DNA of 64,000 nt from assembly GCA_012735495.1 (NCBI GenBank), contig JAAYHD010000032.1, positions 1 through 64,000 of the forward strand, written 5' to 3'. The notes under the pieces were generated by a model. That model made no database searches and had not been told where the DNA came from. It saw only the letters and a list, made by a program, of their open reading frames with translations. Shown here in pieces: positions 8,998 to 18,547 of the stretch. The translations under genes were made by a program, and so were the position numbers. The DNA is from Clostridiales bacterium. Its GTDB lineage: Bacteria; Bacillota; Clostridia; Lachnospirales; Lachnospiraceae. Each line of letters opens with the position of its first letter. The stretch's first letter is position 1.

Positions 8998-9017
8998 TCA
9001 TATAATCAAATTAATAT

Positions 9018-10232
9018 CTACATCTGTGACAAAAGGAATTTTTCATGCACCGCATTAACGGCCTTTTCCACATGGGCTTCGTCAATCAGCACGGTAACCC
9101 TAATCTCAGAGGTGGAAATCATCTTGATGTTAACACCGACATCATATAATGCCTCAAACATCTTTGCGGCAATTCCCGCGTTGGACATCATGCCCGCTCC
9201 GACAATGGAGACCTTGGCCACGCCCCTTTCAATATCGATTTCCTGGCATTTTAAATTGCCATTACGGTTGCTCTCAATAATTCTGACAGCCTCATCAAGA
9301 TCCTCTTCCTTGACCGTGAAGCTGATGTCCTTTGTCCCGTCGCGGCCAATGGACTGCAGTATGATATCTACATTAATATTGTGTTTAGCCAAAAGATTAA
9401 ACAGCTTAAAAGCAACACCGGGCTGATCTTCCAATCCGATAACGGCTATCCTGGCTGTGTTCTTATCGGAAGTCACACCGCTAACCAGCATTTTTTCCAT
9501 ATTTACTACCTCCTTGACTATTGTGCCTTCATTGAAATTCAAACTGGAACGAACTACCAGCTGTACTCCATATTTCTTTGCCATTTCAACAGACCTGTTG
9601 TGCAGTACCCCTGCGCCTAACGACGCCATCTCAAGCATTTCATCATATGTGATCTCCTTCAGCTTTCTTGCCGTCGGTACAATCCTCGGATCGGCCGTAT
9701 ATACTCCATCGACATCGGTGAATATTTCACACTTGTCTGCATGAAGGGCTGCAGCCAGGGCCACTGCCGTTGTATCGGATCCTCCCCTTCCAAGTGTCGT
9801 GTAATCATCGTATTTGTTGACCCCTTGGAAGCCCGTAACCAATACAACCCGCCTGTTTTGCAGCTCGTTGCGTATCCTGTCCGTATCGATCCTTTTCAGC
9901 CTGGCATTGCCGTGTACGGACGTGGTATGCATCGCAACCTGGTATGCGTTCAGCGATACCGCCGGTACACCCATCGAATCCAGAGCCATTGCCATCAACG
10001 CGACAGATACCTGTTCTCCGGTTGTAAGAAGCATATCCAGTTCCCTCTTCGGAGGATTAGGATTTATGTCCTTTGCCATCTGAATCAGGATATCGGTCTG
10101 CTTTCCCATGGCCGACAGAACAACGATAACTTCGTGGCCTTCCTTATAATCGGCTTCTATTCTTCTTGCCACGTTAAAGATTCTTTCCTTATCGGCGACA
10201 GATGTCCCGCCAAACTTTTTTACAATTAACAT
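9018..10232 (-). CDS. lysC: Aspartate kinase
   Basis: Catalyses the first step of the aspartate pathway (lysine, threonine, methionine). 404 residues: kinase domain with KKFGGTSVAD at the N-terminus, TTGEQVSVALMA, GRGGSDTTAVALAAAL and FTDVDGVYTADPR, then two ACT domains (about 265-400; IGLEDQPGVAFKLFNLL and VGAGMMSNAGIAAKMFEAL) that normally confer feedback inhibition. It is the last gene of the ACT-hom-homoserine kinase-lysC string, so it is probably tuned for threonine supply, although the effector cannot be read from sequence. ATG 10232 follows GGGAGG. Confidence 0.95.
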   Translation of the reverse strand: MLIVKKFGGTSVADKERIFNVARRIEADYKEGHEVIVVLSAMGKQTDILIQMAKDINPNPPKRELDMLLTTGEQVSVALMAMALDSMGVPAVSLNAYQVAMHTTSVHGNARLKRIDTDRIRNELQNRRVVLVTGFQGVNKYDDYTTLGRGGSDTTAVALAAALHADKCEIFTDVDGVYTADPRIVPTARKLKEITYDEMLEMASLGAGVLHNRSVEMAKKYGVQLVVRSSLNFNEGTIVKEVVNMEKMLVSGVTSDKNTARIAVIGLEDQPGVAFKLFNLLAKHNINVDIILQSIGRDGTKDISFTVKEEDLDEAVRIIESNRNGNLKCQEIDIERGVAKVSIVGAGMMSNAGIAAKMFEALYDVGVNIKMISTSEIRVTVLIDEAHVEKAVNAVHEKFLLSQM

Positions 10233-10268
10233 AGATGCCTCCCTATCAATAAGATTATAGAAATGGTA

Positions 10269-11480
10269 TTATTCCAATTCATCATTGCCAAATAACTTAT
10301 CCATGAGAGTATGTCCTTTAAGAACCTCGTTGCCGCTGCAAATCGCGTCTAATTCATTAAAGGAAAACCTGTTTATCTTGTCTGTTCTGCTGTCATACAG
10401 AAGAAACGGCACCGGATCGGCGGTATGGGTTCTGCGGCTAATCGGGGTGGGATGGTCGGGCAGTATCAGCATTCTGAAATCTTTGCCGGACTTCTCCATG
10501 CCCTCGGCAATAATCCTGATTATCCTGTCATCCAGGTATTCTATGGCCTTGATTTTATTCTCAATATTTCCCTGGTGACCCATTTCATCCGGAGCTTCCA
10601 CATGAACGTACACAAAATCGTAACCGTCCTTAAGAAGCGCGTCCAGGGCGGCATTTGCCTTGCCTTCATAATTGGTATGAAGGGTACCGTTGGCTCCCGG
10701 TACGTTTATGACCTTCATTCCCGCTCCCACGGCAATGCCCTTTAACAGGTCCACCGCAGAAATCATGGCTCCCTTTTTATTATATTTCTCCTCAAATGAT
10801 ATCAGCGCAGGCCTGGTTCCCGCTCCCCAGAACCAAATGGAATTTGCCTTGTTTAGACCCTTTTTTGACCGCTCGATGTTTAACGGATGATTGTTAAGAA
10901 TATCATAGCTTCTTATCATCATATCCCTCAGCCTGTCATCCTTTGGCAGGTATTTTCCTATCCTGCTGCCCAGGATGTCATGGGGTTCCGTAAGCGGTAC
11001 GACCTGTCCGTTTCTCCATATTGTAAGATGGCGGTAGCTTGTTCCTACATAGAACCTGTAATCATCATTTTCAAGCTCTTTTCTTACCGCCTCAATAAGG
11101 ACCGCCGCATCTTCCGTTGAAATTTCTCCCGAGCTGTGGTCTATAATGGTTTTATCCTCATAGGAGCCTTCCCCGGAAAGAGTTACGATATTGCATCTTA
11201 AGGCCACGTCCGTTTCCTTCATATCGACCCCAATGCTTAATGCCTCCAGCGGGGACCTTCCGGTATAATACTTGGCCGGATCATACCCCAGCACCGAAAG
11301 ATTTGCGGTGTCGCTTCCAGGTTTCATTCCCTTGGGTATGGTATGTACCAAACCAATCTCCGATTTTTTGGCCAATGCGTCAATACAAGGTGTTTTTGCC
11401 GCCATCAGCGGTGTCTTATCGCCAAGCATCGGAATCAGCTCATCAGCCATTCCGTCTCCGAGTATTACAATGTATTTCAC
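10269..11480 (-). CDS. ApgM-like phosphoglycerate mutase superfamily protein, predicted homoserine kinase
   Basis: 403 residues of the alkaline-phosphatase-like cofactor-independent phosphoglycerate mutase family (ApgM type). Marks are GDGMAD with the metal-binding aspartate near the N-terminus, GSDTANLSVLGYDP with the nucleophilic serine, HVEAPDEMGHQG and ILPDHPTPISRRTHTADPVPF. A subfamily of this type has been proposed as a non-orthologous homoserine kinase. Its position between hom and lysC, with no GHMP-type thrB in the window, supports that role over glycolysis. GTG start at 11480 after AAAGGAT. The alternative is an ordinary ApgM that happens to sit here. Confidence 0.85.
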   Translation of the reverse strand: MKYIVILGDGMADELIPMLGDKTPLMAAKTPCIDALAKKSEIGLVHTIPKGMKPGSDTANLSVLGYDPAKYYTGRSPLEALSIGVDMKETDVALRCNIVTLSGEGSYEDKTIIDHSSGEISTEDAAVLIEAVRKELENDDYRFYVGTSYRHLTIWRNGQVVPLTEPHDILGSRIGKYLPKDDRLRDMMIRSYDILNNHPLNIERSKKGLNKANSIWFWGAGTRPALISFEEKYNKKGAMISAVDLLKGIAVGAGMKVINVPGANGTLHTNYEGKANAALDALLKDGYDFVYVHVEAPDEMGHQGNIENKIKAIEYLDDRIIRIIAEGMEKSGKDFRMLILPDHPTPISRRTHTADPVPFLLYDSRTDKINRFSFNELDAICSGNEVLKGHTLMDKLFGNDELE

Positions 11481-11506
11481 TGTCTACAATCCTTTCGTAA
11501 AATCTA

Positions 11507-12721
11507 TTAGAATCTAACCCGGATTCTACTCAAAAGTCCAGGAATATGCTCCATCTTATCCTTCATTTCCTTCTCTGTAATCAGGGGGGTGATAAATGCC
11601 GCTTCATTTTCCACCACTTCCGGAACCTCGGTTATGTCGCCGAATATTCTTCTCATGTCGTCCAATAAAGCCTTTTTCTTGTCAATCCTCACAAAGAACC
11701 TGTGCTTTACGGAATCTATGTCCATAAGCTCCAGCTTCTTGCTGCTCCATATGGTCCATATATTCTTGTTAAGATGCTTTGCCGCGTCCACTATATCGGC
11801 CACAACCGCGCTGGCCGTAGGAAGCTTCCCCGCTCCGCTTCCGTAGAACATGACATCTCCTATGACGTTTCCGCGGACATATATGCCGTTGAACACATCC
11901 CCGACGCTGTACAGCGGATGGTTCGACCTTATCATCATGGGCGCGACCATGGCATATACCTCTTTTTCATCCTCACGGATGCTGGTGGCAAATAGTTTTA
12001 TCCTGGCGTCAAGCTTTTGCGCATATTTTATATCTATATCCGTTATGCCTGAGATGCCTTCGGTGTAAATATCCTCGAAATCCACCTGCATGCCGTAAGC
12101 CAGGGATGAAAGAATGGCAATCTTTCTGCAGGCGTCATATCCATCTACATCCGCAGAGGGATTCCTTTCGGCATATCCCAGCGCCTGGGCATTCTTCAAG
12201 GCTTCCTCAAAGCTGATGCCTTCTTCACTCATTTTGGTCAATATATAATTGGTGGTGCCGTTTAAAATACCTGTGATTTCAACAATTTCGTCAGCAGTCA
12301 GTGACTGGTTGAGCGGGCGGATAATCGGTATCCCGCCGCCGACACTGGCCTCAAACAGGAAATTCAGTTCCCTTTCCTTGGCAATGTCAATCAGCTCTGC
12401 TCCGTGCTTGGCTACCAGTTCCTTGTTCGATGTCACCACGCTCTTTCCATTGAGCAGGGCTTGCTTCACATAGGTATAGGCCGGTTCGATTCCGCCCATC
12501 ACCTCGATTACAATCTTAACCTCAGGATCATTCAGTATTACATTATAATCATGAACGAGAATCTCCATAATCGGATCGCCCGGAAATTCCCTTATATCCA
12601 GAACATACTTGATATTAATCCTGTCCCCGGCTCTTTTTTGAATGCTGTCCCCGTTTGTTTTAAGAACCTCCACAACACCCGAGCCTATCGTGCCGTATCC
12701 TAAGACCGCTATATTAATCAT
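11507..12721 (-). CDS. hom: Homoserine dehydrogenase
   Basis: Reduces aspartate semialdehyde to homoserine. 404 residues: Rossmann start IAVLGYGTIGSGVVEVL, VIEVMGGIEPAYTYVKQAL, KSVVTSNKELVAKHG, and the catalytic core GGGIPIIRPLNQSL...GILNGTTNYILTKM...ADVDGYDACRKIAILSSLAYG. A C-terminal ACT domain (from about 325, FFVRIDKKKALLDDMRRIFG) suggests threonine feedback. ATG 12721 follows GGAGGAATATA. Downstream, the putative homoserine kinase starts 26 bp after its stop, so these two steps are translationally close. Confidence 0.96.
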   Translation of the reverse strand: MINIAVLGYGTIGSGVVEVLKTNGDSIQKRAGDRINIKYVLDIREFPGDPIMEILVHDYNVILNDPEVKIVIEVMGGIEPAYTYVKQALLNGKSVVTSNKELVAKHGAELIDIAKERELNFLFEASVGGGIPIIRPLNQSLTADEIVEITGILNGTTNYILTKMSEEGISFEEALKNAQALGYAERNPSADVDGYDACRKIAILSSLAYGMQVDFEDIYTEGISGITDIDIKYAQKLDARIKLFATSIREDEKEVYAMVAPMMIRSNHPLYSVGDVFNGIYVRGNVIGDVMFYGSGAGKLPTASAVVADIVDAAKHLNKNIWTIWSSKKLELMDIDSVKHRFFVRIDKKKALLDDMRRIFGDITEVPEVVENEAAFITPLITEKEMKDKMEHIPGLLSRIRVRF

Positions 12722-12776
12722 TATATTCCTCCATTTCCGTTATACTAAGTGATGCCTGTCGGAAGTGATGTCGTCC

Positions 12777-13217
12777 TTATTCTCTGGCTAGTATTTTGAC
12801 ATAATGTATGCCTTCAAGATTTTCAATTGCCTCCAGCATGGCGGATATGTCCTCGGTCTGGGGCAGAATCTCTATGCTTAACGTCAGCATGGCAATCTTG
12901 TTGACCGGAATAGTCTGATGTATGGTTAATATATTCGCCTGTGATCTTGCCACATGATTGAGCACCTTTGAGAGCAGTCCGGGAGTATCGTCCATCTGCA
13001 TCATAAAAGTAATAGTCTTTCCCCTTGAATGCTCATAAAAAGGGAAAATATCATCCCGATACTTGTAAAACGAGCTTCTGCTTATGTTTACCGCTTCCGT
13101 TGCTTCCTGTACAGTCATAACCCGTTCGGAATCGATAAGCCTTTTTGCTTCGACAACCTTTAAGAGAACCTCAGGAAGCGCTTTCTTTTTTACAATGTAA
13201 TACTCCTCGTCCCTCAC
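12777..13217 (-). CDS. ACT domain protein of the PheB/UPF0735 type
   Basis: 146 residues from the GTG at 13217, chosen because AGAGGAG lies 7 nt upstream and family members begin with this YYIVKKKALPEVLLKVVEAKRLI segment; an ATG 48 bp further upstream is open but has no site. An N-terminal helix-turn-helix-like part (TVQEATEAVNISRSSFYKYRDD) precedes a C-terminal ACT domain (about 70-146, DDTPGLLSKVLNHVARSQANILTIHQ). ACT domains bind amino acids, so a regulatory role in the following hom-lysC pathway is likely but not shown. hom starts 56 bp downstream. Confidence 0.85.
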   Translation of the reverse strand: MRDEEYYIVKKKALPEVLLKVVEAKRLIDSERVMTVQEATEAVNISRSSFYKYRDDIFPFYEHSRGKTITFMMQMDDTPGLLSKVLNHVARSQANILTIHQTIPVNKIAMLTLSIEILPQTEDISAMLEAIENLEGIHYVKILARE

Positions 13218-13292
13218 GTCTTCACTCCTCTCTACAACTTCATTACGTTCGAATGTATGTATCACAAGTACAATTGTCTTTCTAAGAAGGAA

Positions 13293-13321
13293 ATCTTATC
13301 ATATATTTATTCATAATGCAA
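13293..13321 (-). promoter_or_regulatory. Candidate sigma-A promoter of the ACT-hom-lysC operon
   Basis: TTGCAT (13316-13321), 17-bp spacer, TAAGAT (13293-13298) on the minus strand, about 75 bp before the ACT gene start and after the cheW terminator. Confidence 0.5.
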
Positions 13322-13451
13322 TACCAAGTTCACGTCCGGCTGCCAAAATCGGCAACTTTGTGACTTATGCTTAGTTAAAACTTATAAATAATAATTTTAT
13401 TGTATAAAATCATGAACAAAACGGGTATGTGATGGATTAACGGGTTATAAA

Positions 13452-13488
13452 TAAAAATATCATCAGAGGATTGCTTCCCCTGATGATA
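13452..13488 (-). terminator. Intrinsic terminator after cheW
   Basis: Minus-strand stem ATCATCAG(G)/(C)CTGATGAT (13480-13487 with 13459-13466, imperfect GGGG/CCTC extension) followed by ATTTTTATTTA. It separates the prfB-cheW transcript from the ACT-hom operon. Confidence 0.85.
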
Positions 13489-13530
13489 CGAATACCTCTT
13501 ATCAGATTTGGAATAAGTTTATCACAGAAT

Positions 13531-13983
13531 TTATTTTTTTGGCCGCAGGGCTGCCAGTTCATCATCGGTTAACAACGAACCGCCGTCCAGTATCAGTATA
13601 AGCCGGCCTTCGCCCATGTTGGCAATGGATTTGATGTATGAGTTTCCGCCGTTTTTAGCCACCTTCGGAACATCATGAATGTCTTTGTCTTCAACATCAA
13701 CAATTCCCGTCATGCGGTCAATCTCAACCGCAATATTAATGCCTTTTGAATTGACTATGAGAAACCTGGTGTCCTTATCGGGATTTCTGTCCTCAAAACC
13801 CATTCTTTTTCGGAGACTGTAAACCGGGATTTCATCCCCCCGCAGGTCGGTCTTGCCCTTTACATTTTCAGGCGCATTCTCCATTTTCTTTATGGCAAGG
13901 CCCTTTTCAATCGTACTTACCTCGATAACGTCCATTCCGTACTCTTCATCATTAATCGTAAATACAGCGTACTTTGAACTCAT
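13531..13983 (-). CDS. cheW: CheW-like chemotaxis coupling protein
   Basis: 150 residues, a single CheW domain: [24 protein letters not shown] at the start, GKTDLRGDEIPVYSLRKRMGF in the middle and LILILDGGSLLTDDE at the end, which is the standard order. CheW links methyl-accepting receptors to the kinase CheA at the cell pole. No other chemotaxis gene is nearby; it follows prfB by 19 bp and ends before a terminator, so it is a solitary copy probably cotranscribed with a translation gene. It could be an accessory CheW-like scaffold rather than the main one. Confidence 0.9.
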   Translation of the reverse strand: MSSKYAVFTINDEEYGMDVIEVSTIEKGLAIKKMENAPENVKGKTDLRGDEIPVYSLRKRMGFEDRNPDKDTRFLIVNSKGINIAVEIDRMTGIVDVEDKDIHDVPKVAKNGGNSYIKSIANMGEGRLILILDGGSLLTDDELAALRPKK

Positions 13984-14002
13984 AGGCTACCTCCCACTGC
14001 CC

Positions 14003-15125
14003 TTAAGACTTCTTCTGTGCTTCCCATTTCAAATATGCATTTATGAAAGGATCTATATCTCCGTCAAGAACACCCTGCGCATTGCCTACTTCCTCGTTGG
14101 TCCTGTGGTCCTTTACCAATGTATAAGGCTGCAGCACATATGAACGGATCTGGTTTCCCCATCCGATTTCCTTTACTTCGCCCCGGATCTCCGATATCTT
14201 TTCCTGGTTCTCCTGCTGCTTAAGAAGGTACAGCTTCGTTTTGAGGATCTTCATGGCCCTATCCTTATTCTGAAGCTGTGACCTTTCATTCTGGCATTGG
14301 ACGACAATACCGGTAGGCAGATGGGTTATCCTGACTGCGGACGAGGTTTTATTAACATGCTGTCCCCCGGCTCCGCTGGAACGGTAAGTGTCTATTCTTA
14401 AATCCTTTTCATCTATGTCTATCTGGGTTTCAATATCATCCTCAATATCCGGCATGACATCGCAGGATACGAAGGAGGTTTGGCGCTTGCCTGCCGCATT
14501 AAACGGTGAAATCCTTACCAGGCGGTGAACACCATGTTCGGATTTTAAGTAACCATAGGCATTTTCCCCGTTAACCTGCAGCGTAACCGACTTGAATCCC
14601 GCCTCGTCGCCCTCCAGGTAATCAAGGATTTGCGTGGAAAAACCCCTTTTATCGGCCCACCTTTGATACATCCTAAGAAGCATGCTTGCCCAATCGCAGC
14701 TTTCCGTTCCGCCCGCCCCGGCATGGAGCGTCAGAATAGCATTGTACTTGTCATACTTTCCCGACAATAATGTCTTAAGCTTCAAATCCTCCAGGTCCTT
14801 TATGAATTTCTCCAGGGATTCCTCTATTTCAGGCAGGATTGATTCGTCGTTCTCCTCGTAACCTATCTGGATAAGCGTGGCTACATCTTCATATTCCGTT
14901 TTCAGTCTGGTATATTCCTCGACAACATCCTTAAGCTTGGTGAGCTCCTTCATCATCATCTGGGCTCTGCCCGCATCATCCCAAAAGCCGGGTTCTTCCA
15001 TGGTTTTGCTTATTTCCTCGATGCGCAGCTTCTTTGACGCAAGGTCAAAGTGAATCCCCCACTTCAATCAGCGGTTTTTCATAGGATTCCAATGTATATT
15101 TAAATTGGTCCAGCTCAACCACCAT
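14003..15125 (-). CDS. prfB: Peptide chain release factor 2, with programmed +1 frameshift
   Basis: RF2 releases peptides at UGA and UAA. The gene starts at ATG 15125 (MVVELDQFKYTLESYEKPLIEVGDSL, 26 codons), reaches an in-frame TGA at 15045-15047, and continues in the +1 frame (DLASKKLRIEEI...) to 14003, giving about 373 residues. The main frame holds the GGQ peptidyl-hydrolysis motif (SSGAGGQHVNKTSSAVR). Calling a TTG start at 15067 for the second frame alone would lose the conserved N-terminus. RBS AGAGGTG precedes ATG 15125; the next codon, GTG, is also possible as start. secA ends 17 bp upstream and cheW begins 19 bp downstream. Confidence 0.95.
15044..15060 (-). promoter_or_regulatory. 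RF2 +1 programmed frameshift site
   Basis: The minus strand reads GTGGGGGATTCACTTTGAC. CTT TGA C is the canonical slippery codon-stop context at codon 26, and GGGGG upstream is the Shine-Dalgarno-like stimulator. The G-run ends 5 nt before CTT, longer than the 3 nt of the E. coli site. Low RF2 should stall termination at TGA and raise frameshifting, giving autoregulation. Confidence 0.93.
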
Positions 15126-15142
15126 ATCACCTCTTTCATCAA

Positions 15143-17716
15143 TTATGCGTTTTTTCCGCAGCAATGCTTGTATTTCCTTCCGCTTCCGCAAGGGCAAGGG
15201 TCATTGGGCTGAATCTTCTTGCCCTGACGTCTTACCGGCACATTAGCAAGAGTGTCATCCCTGTTCGTTCCGGTGACCTTGGCCACCTGTTCTCTTTCAA
15301 CCTTCTGCTCAACCTTGACATGCATCAGGGCCCTTACGGTCTCTTCCTGAATGGCGTCAATCATGGCTTCAAACATTTCAAATCCCTGGAACTTGTATTC
15401 CACAATGGGCTGGCGGTTGCCGTATGCCTGAAGACCGATGCCCTGGCGCAGCTGGTCCATATCATCTATATGATCCATCCACTTCCTGTCAATGGACCTT
15501 AAAAGAATGACACGCTCGATTTCCCTCAAGTGCTCGGGATCAGGGAATTCCGCTTCTTTTTCCTCATAAAGCTTGACGGCTTTTTCCTTAAGCATCTGGA
15601 TCAAGTCGTTCTTCTTCATATGCTTCATCTGATCAGGCTTAAGCGTAACCGGTTCTATGGGTATTATGGGAAGCAGGATGCTGTTAAGCTCGTTTAAGTC
15701 CCATTCGCTTGCGGGCTGGTCCTCACTGATGCACGAGTTGACGCAGTTTTCCACCGTATCGGTTATCATACGGAATATGGTATCCCGCATGTTTTCTCCG
15801 TTTAAGACCTTTCTTCTTTCCGCATATATTACTTCCCTCTGCTCGTTGTTGACCTGGTCATACTCCAGCAGGCTTTTTCTTATTGCAAAGTTGTTGCTCT
15901 CTATTCTCTTTTGCGCCTTTTCAATTGCATTTGAAAGCATCTTGTGTTCTATCTGCTCACCCTCGGCTATACCCAGGGAGTTGAAGATATTCATAAGTCT
16001 TTCGGAACCGAACAGGCGCATCAGGTCGTCTTCCAGCGAAATGAAAAACCTGGTTTCACCTGGATCTCCCTGTCTTCCCGCACGTCCGCGAAGCTGATTG
16101 TCAATACGCCTTGCTTCATGGCGTTCCGTACCGATAACCTTTAAGCCGCCCACTTCGGCAACACCCTCGCCAAGCTTGATATCGGTACCGCGGCCCGCCA
16201 TGTTTGTAGCTATTGTAACCGCTCCGAGCTTTCCTGCTTCAGCGATTATCTGCGCCTCCATCTCGTGGAACTTTGCATTAAGTACATTATGAGGTATGTT
16301 CTTTTTCTTTAAGAGATTACTTATTTCCTCGGAAGCTTCTATGGTTATGGTACCAACAAGCACCGGCTGGCCTTTTTTGTGGGCTTCTTCTATTTCCCTG
16401 ATTATTGCCTGCAGCTTTTCCTTTTTTGTTTTATATACTGCATCTTCCCTGTCAATACGGATTACGGGAACATTAGTAGGAACCTCGATAACATCCATTC
16501 CGTAGATTTCCCTGAATTCCTGTTCTTCCGTAAGGGCCGTACCGGTCATGCCGCATTTTTTCTTATACTTGTTGAAGAAGTTCTGGAATGTAATAGTTGC
16601 GAGGGTTTTGCTCTCCCTCTTGACCTTGACATGCTCCTTGGCCTCGATTGCCTGATGAAGGCCGTCGCTGTAGCGTCTCCCCGGCATTATGCGTCCGGTA
16701 AACTCGTCCACAATCAGGACTTCGTTATCCTTGACTACATAGTCCTTATCCCTGTGCATTAAATGATGAGCCTTAAGGGCGAGAATTATGTTATGCTGGA
16801 TTTCAATGTTCTCCGGATCCGCAAGGTTTTCAATATTGAAAAACTTCTCGACCTTCTTGACACCCTCGGCGGTCAGGTGGACATTCCTTTCCTTCTCATT
16901 AACAATAAAATCACCCTCTTCAACTATCTCCTCCTTCATTATGGCAGCCATCTTAGTCAGCTCACCGCTTGCCTTACCCTTGACCAGCTGTCTTGCAAGA
17001 ATGTCGCAGGCACGGTAAAGCTCGGTGGATTTCCCGCTGCTGCCGGATATGATAAGAGGAGTTCTGGCCTCATCGATAAGCACTGAGTCCACCTCGTCGA
17101 TGATGGCGTAGTGAAGACTTCTCTGAACGAGCTGTTCCTTGTATATTACCATGTTGTCCCTAAGGTAATCGAAACCGAATTCATTATTGGTTCCATAGGT
17201 AATATCGCAGGCATATGCTTCCCGTCTTTCATCCCTGTCCATGCTGTTTAGTATAACGCCTACCTTTAATCCCAGGAACTCATAAATCTGTCCCATCCAT
17301 TCCGCGTCACGCTTCGCCAGGTAGTCGTTGACGGTTACCACGTGTACCCCTTCTCCTTCAAGGGCGTTCAAATACGCGGGCAGGGTTGCCACCAGCGTCT
17401 TACCTTCACCTGTTTTCATCTCCGCAATACGGCCTTGATGGAGAATAATACCGCCGATAAGCTGAACTCTGAAATGCCTTTGCTTAAGAGTCCTTTTAGC
17501 GGCTTCACGTACGGTGGCATATGCTTCTATTAACAAATCATCCAGTGTTTCTCCGTTCTTCAGTCTGTTTTTAAATTCTATGGTTTTAGCCCGAAGCTCT
17601 GCATCGGTCAGCTTCTCGAACTCAGGCTCCAATGCTTCAATGCGGTCAACTATAGGTATTAAGCGTTTTATTTCCCGCTCACTGTGGGTTCCAAAAATCT
17701 TTTCAAAAAGTCCCAT
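15143..17716 (-). CDS. secA: Preprotein translocase ATPase SecA
   Basis: 857 residues, the usual length. N-terminal [18 protein letters not shown], Walker A region [21 protein letters not shown]-type [17 protein letters not shown], preprotein-binding domain, helicase motifs [11 protein letters not shown] and [13 protein letters not shown], and a C-terminal zinc-binding [13 protein letters not shown] that contacts SecB or ribosomes. SecA drives export through SecYEG at the cytoplasmic membrane. prfB follows after 17 bp, so the two are almost certainly cotranscribed. Confidence 0.98.
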   Translation of the reverse strand: MGLFEKIFGTHSEREIKRLIPIVDRIEALEPEFEKLTDAELRAKTIEFKNRLKNGETLDDLLIEAYATVREAAKRTLKQRHFRVQLIGGIILHQGRIAEMKTGEGKTLVATLPAYLNALEGEGVHVVTVNDYLAKRDAEWMGQIYEFLGLKVGVILNSMDRDERREAYACDITYGTNNEFGFDYLRDNMVIYKEQLVQRSLHYAIIDEVDSVLIDEARTPLIISGSSGKSTELYRACDILARQLVKGKASGELTKMAAIMKEEIVEEGDFIVNEKERNVHLTAEGVKKVEKFFNIENLADPENIEIQHNIILALKAHHLMHRDKDYVVKDNEVLIVDEFTGRIMPGRRYSDGLHQAIEAKEHVKVKRESKTLATITFQNFFNKYKKKCGMTGTALTEEQEFREIYGMDVIEVPTNVPVIRIDREDAVYKTKKEKLQAIIREIEEAHKKGQPVLVGTITIEASEEISNLLKKKNIPHNVLNAKFHEMEAQIIAEAGKLGAVTIATNMAGRGTDIKLGEGVAEVGGLKVIGTERHEARRIDNQLRGRAGRQGDPGETRFFISLEDDLMRLFGSERLMNIFNSLGIAEGEQIEHKMLSNAIEKAQKRIESNNFAIRKSLLEYDQVNNEQREVIYAERRKVLNGENMRDTIFRMITDTVENCVNSCISEDQPASEWDLNELNSILLPIIPIEPVTLKPDQMKHMKKNDLIQMLKEKAVKLYEEKEAEFPDPEHLREIERVILLRSIDRKWMDHIDDMDQLRQGIGLQAYGNRQPIVEYKFQGFEMFEAMIDAIQEETVRALMHVKVEQKVEREQVAKVTGTNRDDTLANVPVRRQGKKIQPNDPCPCGSGRKYKHCCGKNA

Positions 17717-17766
17717 TTATATTTCACTCCTGTATCCATGCATAGCTTGGCAATTATTCACTTAAT

Positions 17767-17795
17767 ATTGTAACATTACAGGTATGGTTATTCAA
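17767..17795 (-). promoter_or_regulatory. Candidate sigma-A promoter of secA
   Basis: TTGAAT (17790-17795), 17-bp spacer, TACAAT (17767-17772) on the minus strand, about 50 bp before the secA ATG and after the hpf terminator. Confidence 0.65.
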
Positions 17796-17831
17796 CCTTT
17801 TTATTTTATGCGGACCGGCACCAACAACGGC

Positions 17832-17866
17832 AATAAAAGACCGGCTCTTATATACCGGAGCCGGTC
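17832..17866 (-). terminator. Intrinsic terminator of hpf
   Basis: Minus-strand 9-bp perfect stem GACCGGCTC/GAGCCGGTC (17858-17866 with 17839-17847) followed by TTTTATTG, 53 bp past the hpf stop. Confidence 0.88.
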
Positions 17867-17919
17867 CGTTCTGACAACCGTTAATGCTTAATTAATCACC
17901 TGACTGGGTTTGTCCGTTC

Positions 17920-18447
17920 TTAATACTCAGGCTCGATCAGTCCGTAGGTGTTTCCTTTTCTCTTGTATACTACATTAACCTCATCGGTAGCGGCGTTCCT
18001 GAATACATAGAAATTATGTCCCAGAAGCTCCATCTGCACACAGGCTTCCTCGGCATCCATGGGCTTGATGGCAAACCGCTTGGTCTTAACAATCTTGATC
18101 CCGTCGTCTTCAACATAATCGTCCTCTATGAATGATTTATTGAAATTAGCAGAAGCTTGTTTATGATTTGTCAGCTTGTTCTTGTACTTTCTTAACTGGC
18201 GCTCAATAATCTCCTCAACCAGGTCGATCGAAACATACATGTCATTGCTTGTCTCTTCTGCACGGATAATACTTCCTTTTACCGGAATGGTCACCTCGAT
18301 TTTCTGTCTTTCCTTCTCAACACTAAAAGTTACATGAACTTCAGTATCAGGAGTGAAATAACGTTCCAGTTTACCTATCTTCTCATATACTGCGGTTTTC
18401 AAGCTATCCGTCACATCGATATTCTTCCCGCTGATTATATAACGCAT
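17920..18447 (-). CDS. hpf: Ribosome hibernation promoting factor, long form
   Basis: 175 residues from ATG 18447, chosen because AAAGGAG precedes it and the family begins MRYIISGKNIDVTDSL; a further 33 upstream codons are open but unlike HPF. The N-terminal half is the S30AE domain (VTFSVEKERQKIEVTIPVKG, DMYVSIDLVEEIIERQLRKYKNK). The C-terminal half (IVKTKRFAIKPMDAEEACVQMELLGHNFYVFRNA) is the dimerization domain that pairs two 70S ribosomes into inactive 100S particles in stationary phase. Monocistronic with its own promoter and terminator. Confidence 0.96.
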   Translation of the reverse strand: MRYIISGKNIDVTDSLKTAVYEKIGKLERYFTPDTEVHVTFSVEKERQKIEVTIPVKGSIIRAEETSNDMYVSIDLVEEIIERQLRKYKNKLTNHKQASANFNKSFIEDDYVEDDGIKIVKTKRFAIKPMDAEEACVQMELLGHNFYVFRNAATDEVNVVYKRKGNTYGLIEPEY

Positions 18448-18495
18448 AACATCAACTCCTTTACCTATATTAGCATACGATAGGTGCCTAGATAG

Positions 18496-18524
18496 ATTAT
18501 AGCATAGCGGCAGATAGGTTACAA
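18496..18524 (-). promoter_or_regulatory. Sigma-A type promoter of hpf
   Basis: TTGTAA (18519-18524), 17-bp spacer, TATAAT (18496-18501) on the minus strand, ending about 50 bp before the hpf ATG. Confidence 0.75.
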
Positions 18525-18547
18525 GCACTTTAGAAGTTTGTTCCAAT

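Noticed and set aside
15067..15125. Two separate genes or a frameshift mutation at prfB
   Set aside because: The CTT TGA C context at codon 26 is the known programmed site.
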